DNA from: Gammaproteobacteria bacterium
Lineage (GTDB): Bacteria; Pseudomonadota; Gammaproteobacteria; HK1
NCBI GenBank assembly: GCA_013042035.1
Contig: JABDQX010000119.1
Location: 1-8,127, forward strand
Reading direction: 5' to 3'
DNA: 8,127 bases
A program made the position numbers and the translations under genes. The notes beneath the pieces were generated by a model. The model was not told the origin of the DNA. It did no database searches and saw only the letters and a program-made list of their open reading frames with translations. Below, one piece after another: positions 1 to 4,380 of the stretch (position 1 is its first letter; each line of letters begins with the position of its first letter).

Positions 1-74
1 GCCTTGAATACGAACAAAATTACCGTGCAATCCGGTATATTCTTTTCTGGCAATCGCCTAAAGTTTCCGCATTC
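1..74. other. Leader spacer with no recognisable gene
   Basis: Nothing here looks like a gene end, an RNA gene or a clear promoter. Open frames that cross it continue out of frame through the ATPase gene and do not resemble proteins. It is probably the upstream spacer of the gene at 116, but the window edge cuts it off. Confidence 0.4.
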
Positions 75-91
75 GCCTCGCGAAGCGGGGC
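75..91 (+). repeat. Small GC-rich hairpin upstream of the ATPase-nuclease gene
   Basis: Arms GCCTCGC (75-81) and GCGGGGC (85-91) pair over seven positions with one G-T wobble, around the loop GAA (82-84). It lies three bases before a second hairpin with an equally small loop. The pair may be an RNA structure in the leader, or the trace of a mobile palindromic repeat. No U-run follows, so it is not a typical terminator. Confidence 0.55.
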
Positions 92-94
92 TCT

Positions 95-117
95 ATAATT
101 TTGCGGAGCAAAATTAT
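95..117 (+). promoter_or_regulatory. Perfect 10-bp hairpin covering the RBS and start codon
   Basis: ATAATTTTGC (95-104) and GCAAAATTAT (108-117) are exact reverse complements around the three-base loop GGA. The likely ribosome-binding site GGAG (105-108) sits in the loop and first stem base, and the stem takes in the first two bases of the ATG at 116. If it forms in mRNA it would hide the start codon and could hold translation low. The structure is seen directly; the regulatory role is inference. It also contains TATAAT at 94-99, which matches a -10 box, but no convincing -35 stands at the usual distance. Confidence 0.6.
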
Positions 118-1669
118 GCCAAAACGATTCAACACCGCCGGCCCCTGTCTTATCGAAGACCACTATATGCTCCCCTCGGAGGAGCGGTTGCCCCAGGTTC
201 GGGATCTCATCGAAGACGGATCTTTTTTCGTCGTCCACGCCCCTCGGCAGGTCGGTAAGACAACCCTGATGCGCAACCTCTCCCGCCAACTCACGGCGGA
301 GGGGAAATACGCGGCGCTGACCACTTCCCTGGAGAGCTTCATGGAAGGGGGGGCGGAAACGGTCATGCCGCAGCTTTTAAAAAATCTATCCTGGGAGTCC
401 GAATACTTTCTGCCTGCCGAATGCCAACCACCGCCGGTGGCGGAATTTACCGAGAATCCGTTGATAGCCCTCAAAAGCTATCTATCCGCCTGGAGCGCCG
501 CCATCGATCGCCCGTTGGTGTTGTTTCTGGACGAGGCGGATTCTGTCACTGGCTCTGTGCTGCTCTCCCTCCTGCGGCAATTGCGGGATGGCTACACGGC
601 CCGTCCCCGCCCCTTCCCTCAGAGCGTGGCCCTGATTGGGCTGAAAGATGTTCGGGACTACAAGATACAAATACGCCCGGAAACCGAGACACTGGGAACC
701 GCCAGTCCATTCAATATCAAGGTGGAGTCCCTGACCATGGGCTACTTCAGCCCGGCAGAGGTGACGCGCCTGTTGCATCAACACACGCAAGAGTCCGGTC
801 AGCTATTCAAACCGAATGCCATCGAAGAGATAAACCGGCAAACGGGCGGTCAGCCGTGGCTGGTAAATGCCCTGGCCGCTCAACTGACAACCCACTACAA
901 CGCCATCGTCAAGGACCGCGCCGTTCCGGTGGAGCAAGTGCATGTCCTGGTGGCCAAAGAGCGCCTCATCGAACGACGCGATACGCATCTGGACAGTCTG
1001 GTCAGCCACCTCCACGAAAAGCGCATCAAGCGTGTCATCGAACCGATCCTGACCGGAGATGTCCCGGCCGGGGACACCACCTATGACGAGGATTTTGCCT
1101 ACCTCAAGGATCTCGGTCTGGTGACGGTCGAGGGCGGCTTGCGGCGCATTGCCAACCCTATCTATAGCGAAATCATCTCCCGTGTCCTGATCCATTTCGT
1201 GCAAACCAGCATCCCGGAACTCCCGGTCGAGTGCGCCCGCAAGGACGGCACCCTGGACATGATGGGGCTCATCGAGGGCTTTCTGGAATTCTGGCGGGAA
1301 AACGGTGAGATTCTGCTTCGAGGCATGTCCTATCAAGAGGCGGCTCCCCATCTGGTCTTTATGGGTTACCTGCAGCGCGTCGTCAACGGCGGACGAGTCG
1401 ATCGGGAATTTGCCCTCGGCACCCGACGGGCGGATCTGGTGGTCCACTATGGGACAGCGCAAAAAGAAGTCATTGAACTCAAACTTGCCCAGGCGCCCAA
1501 GGCGGTGGCGCGCGGCACCCGACAGGTATCGGAATACGCCAAGCGGCTTGGTCTGAAGAAAGGGTATCTGATCCTGTTCGACCGGGAAGCTGTGACACCC
1601 TGGGAAGAACGCGGTGAAGTAGAGGAGGTTGATGTCGATGGCGTGACGGTAGTCGTGGTGCGTGCCTGA
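116..1669 (+). CDS. P-loop (AAA-like) ATPase with C-terminal PD-(D/E)XK nuclease-like domain
   Basis: A 517-residue protein of unknown role. The N-terminal ATPase has a Walker A motif A42-PRQVGKTT-50, where the usual first glycine is alanine, and a Walker B motif LVLFLDEAD (134-142) with D139 and E140. The region to about residue 270 looks like the rest of an ATPase core and its helical lid. Near the C-terminus, D440 (RRADLVV) followed by E454-L-K456 (VIELKLA) fits the D...ExK core of PD-(D/E)XK nucleases. Such ATPase-nuclease fusions are common, often multicopy, uncharacterised genes in sulfur-oxidising gammaproteobacteria and other phyla (from memory). I chose ATG 116 because GGAG at 105-108 is seven bases upstream; an in-frame TTG at 101 has no such site. 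It stands alone, converging on the transpeptidase gene. No signal peptide or membrane segment is visible. The ATPase call is firm, the nuclease call moderate, and the function unknown. Confidence 0.85.
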   Translation: MPKRFNTAGPCLIEDHYMLPSEERLPQVRDLIEDGSFFVVHAPRQVGKTTLMRNLSRQLTAEGKYAALTTSLESFMEGGAETVMPQLLKNLSWESEYFLPAECQPPPVAEFTENPLIALKSYLSAWSAAIDRPLVLFLDEADSVTGSVLLSLLRQLRDGYTARPRPFPQSVALIGLKDVRDYKIQIRPETETLGTASPFNIKVESLTMGYFSPAEVTRLLHQHTQESGQLFKPNAIEEINRQTGGQPWLVNALAAQLTTHYNAIVKDRAVPVEQVHVLVAKERLIERRDTHLDSLVSHLHEKRIKRVIEPILTGDVPAGDTTYDEDFAYLKDLGLVTVEGGLRRIANPIYSEIISRVLIHFVQTSIPELPVECARKDGTLDMMGLIEGFLEFWRENGEILLRGMSYQEAAPHLVFMGYLQRVVNGGRVDREFALGTRRADLVVHYGTAQKEVIELKLAQAPKAVARGTRQVSEYAKRLGLKKGYLILFDREAVTPWEERGEVEEVDVDGVTVVVVRA

Positions 1670-1685
1670 CGAAAGCAACCACGAC
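1652..1685 (+). other. Stem-loop across the stop codon of the ATPase gene
   Basis: GTCGTGGT (1652-1659) and ACCACGAC (1678-1685) are perfect reverse complements with an 18-base loop that contains the TGA stop (1667-1669). There is no T-run after it and the loop is long, so it is a weak terminator candidate at best. It could instead shield the mRNA 3' end between the two convergent genes. Confidence 0.3.
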
Positions 1686-1700
1686 ATTATCTTTGTGCAC

Positions 1701-1732
1701 AATTCGTAATTCGTAATTTTTAATTTTTAATT
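1701..1732. repeat. AT-rich tandem array of 7-base units between convergent genes
   Basis: The stretch reads AATTCGT twice, AATTTTT twice, then AATT: four full 7-base units and a partial fifth. It ends one base before the complement of the transpeptidase stop codon (1734-1736). The units fall into two pairs differing at two bases, which suggests growth by slippage or duplication. It may act as a transcription barrier between the convergent genes or mark an old insertion boundary; neither is shown. Confidence 0.75.
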
Positions 1733-1733
1733 A

Positions 1734-2237
1734 TCAATGGGATGTGCCAATTTCCACCAGGGTATCCGGCGATACCTGATCGAACAGATAAACGACATCG
1801 GTATTGCGCATACGAATACAACCATGGGACAGGGGAACCCCCATTTGCAGGTTGTCCGGGCAGCCGTGGATGTAGATATACCTTCGCATGGTATCCACGC
1901 CATGGAAGCGGTTTCTCCCCGGTTCCAGACCACTTAGCCAGAGGATGCGGGTCAATATCCAGTCCCGGTCCGGATACCGTTCGGCCAATGCCTGCTCGTA
2001 GATCTCGCCCGTGGGGCGCCGTCCCTGAAAAACGGTATTGACGGGAGAGCCGCTACCTATCTTCGCGCGGATTCGATGCAGGCCGCGAGGGGTACACCCG
2101 CTACCCATCCGCTCTCCCGGACCATTGGCGGCGGTGGATACGGGGAATTCGGCAATGGCGAGCCCATCGGCTATCAGCACAAGGCGTTGCCGGGGAATCG
2201 AGACACGGATCAGGGGTTTGTCCTGTTGGGATATCAT
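1734..2237 (-). CDS. L,D-transpeptidase (YkuD domain), small form without signal peptide
   Basis: A 167-residue YkuD-family protein. Family members exported to the periplasm form 3-3 crosslinks in peptidoglycan or attach proteins to it, using a cysteine that attacks the tetrapeptide donor. The signature is complete: H124-G125 in IYIHGCPDN and S137-H-G-C-I-R142 in VPLSHGCIRM, so C140 is the likely nucleophile and H138 and H124 its partners. The YkuD domain fills nearly the whole chain, with no LysM or other binding domain. The N-terminus (MISQQDKPLIRVSIPRQR) is polar and has no signal peptide, so either it leaves the cytoplasm by another route or its substrate is not mature wall. Compact forms of this kind are, from memory, widespread in gammaproteobacteria. 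The start ATG (2235-2237 on the plus strand) has only a weak ribosome-binding site. It is divergent from the channel gene and converges with the ATPase gene. Confidence 0.9.
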   Translation of the reverse strand: MISQQDKPLIRVSIPRQRLVLIADGLAIAEFPVSTAANGPGERMGSGCTPRGLHRIRAKIGSGSPVNTVFQGRRPTGEIYEQALAERYPDRDWILTRILWLSGLEPGRNRFHGVDTMRRYIYIHGCPDNLQMGVPLSHGCIRMRNTDVVYLFDQVSPDTLVEIGTSH

Positions 2238-2274
2238 CAGTTTTCACGCTCTGAAATACAGGCGTTAAAAATAT
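2238..2274. promoter_or_regulatory. 37-base divergent spacer between transpeptidase and channel genes
   Basis: Any promoters for the two divergent genes must lie in this short gap or extend into the opposite gene. I see no clean -35/-10 pair. CACGCTCTGAAA (2245-2256) nearly repeats just inside the channel gene as CACGCTCTAAAA (2293-2304), 11 of 12 bases alike. An in-frame TAA at 2266-2268 shows that the channel cannot start earlier. Confidence 0.35.
2259..2270 (+). repeat. Left copy of inverted repeat flanking the channel gene
   Basis: CAGGCGTTAAAA lies just before the channel start at 2275. Its exact reverse complement stands at 2997-3008, just after the stop codon. The AGG within it (2260-2262) is the only purine-rich candidate for a ribosome-binding site, twelve bases from the ATG, so the repeat and the translation signal overlap. 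Confidence 0.5.
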
Positions 2275-2991
2275 ATGCAAGGCGCTAATCTACACGCTCT
2301 AAAAAGAATCGTCGAGGGTTCGGATACGGTTGCCGGCAAGGCATTCGATATCTTTGTTCAGCTTACCATCATCCTGTCGGTGATCGCGTTCTCCGTCGAA
2401 ACCCTTCCCGGATTGCCATCCGCCGTTACCAAGGCACTGGCGCTTTTCCAGCTCATCTCCGTGGGGATTTTTACGACCGAATACCTGCTCCGGATCCTGG
2501 TCGCGGAACACAGACTACGGTTCATTTTCAGTTTTTTCGGCATGGTGGATCTGCTGGCAATCCTGCCTTTCTATTTAGCGATGGGGCTCGATCTGCGTTC
2601 GGTCAGGCTGCTGAGGTTGATCCAGGTGATACGAATCCTGAAGTTTGCCCGGTACAGCCAGACCATCAGAAGACTCCACACGGCCTTCAAGCTGATCAAA
2701 GCGGAGCTGATGCTGTTTTTCTCCATGGCGGCCATCGTTCTCTATTTGGCCGCCGTTGGTATTTATTACTTCGAGGGGGCGGCTCAGCCCGATGTCTTCA
2801 AATCGGTGTTCCACAGCCTCTGGTGGGCCGTCGCCACCCTGACCACCGTCGGGTACGGTGATATCTACCCGATTACGGTCGGTGGCAAGCTATTTACCTT
2901 TTTTGTATTGGTGGTCGGGTTAGGCGTCGTGGCCGTTCCGTCCGGGTTGGTGGCATCGGCCCTGACCAAGGCGGGGGAGCGCGAGCCATAG
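2275..2991 (+). CDS. Voltage-gated potassium channel, six transmembrane segments
   Basis: A 238-residue inner-membrane channel subunit, expected to work as a tetramer that passes K+ in response to membrane voltage. Hydrophobic segments fit S1 (about 24-42), S2 (54-76), S3 (84-104), S5 (144-166) and S6 (203-226). S4 carries a textbook sensor: R108, R111, R114, R120, K123 and R126 at every third residue, with Q117 filling the one gap. S2 has E69 and R73, and S3 has D92, matching the acidic charge-transfer positions of Kv channels. The pore helix leads to the selectivity filter TTVGYGD (190-196). The protein ends soon after S6, so there is no RCK or cyclic-nucleotide domain. ATG 2275 is the first start after an in-frame stop; the ribosome-binding site is weak. 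The gene stands alone, divergent from the transpeptidase gene. The family is certain; the physiological role is not shown. Confidence 0.95.
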   Translation: MQGANLHALKRIVEGSDTVAGKAFDIFVQLTIILSVIAFSVETLPGLPSAVTKALALFQLISVGIFTTEYLLRILVAEHRLRFIFSFFGMVDLLAILPFYLAMGLDLRSVRLLRLIQVIRILKFARYSQTIRRLHTAFKLIKAELMLFFSMAAIVLYLAAVGIYYFEGAAQPDVFKSVFHSLWWAVATLTTVGYGDIYPITVGGKLFTFFVLVVGLGVVAVPSGLVASALTKAGEREP

Positions 2992-2996
2992 TATAC

Positions 2997-3008
2997 TTTT
3001 AACGCCTG
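2997..3008 (-). repeat. Right copy of inverted repeat flanking the channel gene
   Basis: TTTTAACGCCTG begins five bases after the channel stop codon and is the exact reverse complement of 2259-2270. Similarity continues loosely past the repeat toward the gene: the left copy goes on ATATATG and the right copy, read in reverse, GTATACTATG. The pair could be the ends of an old mobile or recombined unit carrying the channel, or chance in AT-rich spacers. Confidence 0.5.
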
Positions 3009-3090
3009 GATTTTAAACTTTTTGTAAAACAAGCGCTGGTCGTATTTAGGTGTGTAACTCCTCAAATAGTAAGCGTAATTTTCGATAACA
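3009..3090. other. AT-rich spacer after the channel gene
   Basis: It contains A/T runs (TTTTAAAC, TTTTTGTAAAAC around 3011-3030) but no strong stem followed by a T-run, so I cannot name a terminator. A promoter for the nuclease gene may lie here; I see no convincing -35/-10 pair. Confidence 0.35.
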
Positions 3091-3159
3091 ATGGACACCG
3101 CCGATCTGACCGACCCGGATGTGGCCCGCTGGCGGGCGTTGCAGGACAATTGCCCATGA
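3091..3159 (+). CDS. Possible 22-residue upstream ORF overlapping the Rpn start
   Basis: An ATG at 3091 opens 22 codons (starting MDTADLTDPDVARW, ending QDNCP) and stops at TGA 3157-3159. The overlap with the next gene's ATG is the classic ATGA arrangement of translational coupling. There is an in-frame stop just upstream (3076-3078) and no ribosome-binding site before 3091. It could be a coupled leader peptide, the remnant of a broken gene, or chance. I do not recognise the peptide. Confidence 0.3.
   Translation: MDTADLTDPDVARWRALQDNCP
3143..3146 (+). promoter_or_regulatory. Ribosome-binding site that decides the Rpn start
   Basis: AGGA lies nine bases before ATG 3156 but only three before the in-frame TTG at 3150, so ATG 3156 is the better start. 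The site lies inside the short upstream ORF, so ribosomes reading that ORF would pass through it. Confidence 0.6.
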
Positions 3160-4142
3160 AGACACCGGCCGACATTGCCCAGCCCCATGATCGCTTCCTG
3201 AAGGAACTACTCTCCCACCCTCTAAACGCGGGGACGTTGTTGCGGGAGCACCTGCCCGAGGAGGTGGTGCGATTTTTATCCGATGAAGCGCCCGAATTGG
3301 TGAAAGGGTCGTTCGTGGATGAGCAATTGCGTGAACACCTGAGTGATCGGCTCTTCAAGGTCAAGACCGTCAATGATCGGACCGCATTCCTTTATGTGCT
3401 CATCGAACACAAAAGCGCGCCGGATCGAAGAATCGGCTTACAATTGCTGCGGTACATGGCCGAGATCCTGAGACAATGGGAAAAGGAAAACCCAAAGTGG
3501 GAACGTTTACCGGCCATCGTGCCCTTTGTTTTTTATCATGGTGCCGAGGAATGGAAAATCCCCAATGAATTTCTGCATCTCGTGGATTTCGAGGACGCCT
3601 GGAAACCCTATCTGCTGAATTTCCGATTCCCGGTGCTGGATCTTGGCAATATCCCGGATCCGCAATTGTCCAAAGACCGTCGCCTGTACGTCCGGTTATT
3701 GGCCATGAAGTACGCCACCCGGGGTAAGCAGCAGATGGCGATCAAGGATCTGTTGATCGATGCGCTTCGGGATGATCCGCAAGAGCTTCGCCCCATCATC
3801 CACTATTTGGTGTATGCCTACCATGGCTATGATGAACAAACGTTACGAGAGATTATTCGAAAAGTGCGACCGGAGGAGGAACAACCAATGATGTCTCAAT
3901 TTGCCCAGGATATTAGAAAAGCAGCCCTTCAGGAAGGTGTGCAACAAGGCGTGCAACAAGGTCACCAGGAAGGTCTGCTACAAGGAGAAGCGAAATTACT
4001 GCTTCGTCAGCTCTCGCGTCGTTTTCAACCTCTGCCCGACGAAATCTCCAGGCGGGTTTATACGGCCAGCCCGAACGCCATCGAGATATGGGCCGATCGC
4101 GTATTGGATGCAAAATCCCTGGATGAGGTGTTTTTGGAGTAG
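3156..4142 (+). CDS. Rpn/YhgA-family PD-(D/E)XK nuclease (putative transposase) with C-terminal DUF4351-like region
   Basis: A 328-residue protein of the Rpn (recombination-promoting nuclease, Transposase_31/YhgA-like) family, whose E. coli members promote RecA-independent recombination and cut DNA in vitro. The N-terminus PHDRFLKELL (10-19) is the family signature. The catalytic core is visible: D64 (LSDRLFKV), then E84-H-K86 (VLIEHKSAPD) and Q96 (IGLQLLRYM). FVFYHG follows in the region near residue 125. After the nuclease domain (to about 240), residues 255-280 form a Gln/Gly-rich stretch with a four-residue period. The tail LLLRQLSRRFQPLPDE...WADRVLDAKSLDEVF matches my memory of DUF4351. 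All expected catalytic residues are present and the frame is intact, so it is probably functional. Despite the transposase label there are no transposon ends around it. The gene stands alone unless coupled to the 22-codon ORF. Such genes are often multicopy. Confidence 0.9.
   Translation: MKTPADIAQPHDRFLKELLSHPLNAGTLLREHLPEEVVRFLSDEAPELVKGSFVDEQLREHLSDRLFKVKTVNDRTAFLYVLIEHKSAPDRRIGLQLLRYMAEILRQWEKENPKWERLPAIVPFVFYHGAEEWKIPNEFLHLVDFEDAWKPYLLNFRFPVLDLGNIPDPQLSKDRRLYVRLLAMKYATRGKQQMAIKDLLIDALRDDPQELRPIIHYLVYAYHGYDEQTLREIIRKVRPEEEQPMMSQFAQDIRKAALQEGVQQGVQQGHQEGLLQGEAKLLLRQLSRRFQPLPDEISRRVYTASPNAIEIWADRVLDAKSLDEVFLE
3936..3959 (+). repeat. 12-base tandem repeat inside the nuclease gene
   Basis: GGTGTGCAACAA and GGCGTGCAACAA stand back to back and encode GVQQ twice (residues 261-268); looser copies follow (GHQE, GLLQ). 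The unit number can change by slippage without breaking the frame. It forms the linker between the nuclease domain and the C-terminal segment, so its length may vary between relatives. Confidence 0.7.
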
Positions 4143-4230
4143 CGCCGCACACGCTGACTTCCTTCGATATGGTAGGTCAACATGTTATGCACTCACCACC
4201 TATCAATTTTTGTTTCGGGTGCCAAATTAA

Positions 4231-4251
4231 GAGGGCAGGCACGGGGGGCCT
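4231..4251 (-). repeat. Palindromic element, truncated copy A
   Basis: Read on the minus strand it has AGG, a C-rich loop ending CGTG (one extra C), CCT and GCCC, matching copy B from the first variable triplet onward. The leading GTAGGGGC arm is missing. With copy B it forms a direct repeat: AAGAGGGCAGGCAC occurs at 4229-4242 and 4255-4268. Confidence 0.55.
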
Positions 4252-4258
4252 TTGAAGA

Positions 4259-4284
4259 GGGCAGGCACAGGGGCCTGCCCCTAC
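4259..4284 (-). repeat. Palindromic element, full copy B
   Basis: On the minus strand: arm GTAGGGGC, triplet AGG, loop CCCCTGTG, triplet CCT, then GCCC, 26 bases in all. The arms pair over eight bases (GGGCAGGC 4259-4266 with GCCTGCCC 4273-4280). No T-run follows, so it is a poor intrinsic terminator, although it could still slow polymerase leaving the nuclease gene. Confidence 0.7.
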
Positions 4285-4314
4285 AGGCCAGATCTACCGT
4301 TACATATCAACAAG

Positions 4315-4343
4315 GTAGGGGCAACCCCCTGTGGTTGCCCTAC
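4315..4343 (+). repeat. Palindromic element, full copy C
   Basis: Arm GTAGGGGC, triplet AAC, loop CCCCTGTG, triplet GTT, then GCCC and TAC, so the palindrome closes fully apart from one bulged G. The triplets differ from copy B (AGG/CCT) but pair with each other in both. It ends 37 bases before the purL start codon. Confidence 0.7.
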
Positions 4344-4380
4344 GGCAAAAACCTACGATTCACAGAAGTAATCATTCATC

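Larger units (their letters stand above)
4143..4380. other. 238-base repeat-rich spacer before purL
   Basis: No gene is apparent. It holds three copies of one palindromic element: a truncated one and a full one on the minus strand, then a full one on the plus strand. The start of purL has only a weak ribosome-binding site (AGAAG, 4364-4368, twelve bases from the ATG). I looked for a PurR operator (ACGCAAACGTTTNCGT type) and found none. A purL promoter must lie here or upstream but I cannot point to one. Confidence 0.55.

Noticed and set aside
94..99. TATAAT as the -10 box for the ATPase gene
   Set aside because: It is a perfect match but forms part of the hairpin, has no -35 at 16-18 bases, and would start RNA only about ten bases before the ATG. 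It is left as a note, not a call.
421..1086. 221-codon open frame on the plus strand, out of frame with the ATPase gene
   Set aside because: It overlaps the Walker B region of the real gene in another frame and has a low-complexity Arg/Pro/Gly composition.
803..1702. 299-codon open frame on the minus strand
   Set aside because: It is antisense to the ATPase-nuclease gene, which has clear motifs; the minus-strand protein has none.
3156..4142. Transposon with terminal repeats around the Rpn gene
   Set aside because: No inverted ends or target duplications were found. The family name 'putative transposase' is historical.
4259..4284. Intrinsic terminator for the Rpn gene
   Set aside because: The stem is strong but no T-run follows, and the sequence recurs as a dispersed element, so a repeat explains it better.
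4229..4343. CRISPR-like array
   Set aside because: Only two direct copies of 14 bases and one inverted relative, without regular spacers or cas genes.
4341..4380. PurR operator upstream of purL
   Set aside because: ACGGCAAAAACCTACG has a superficial resemblance but lacks the palindromic CAAACGTTT core.
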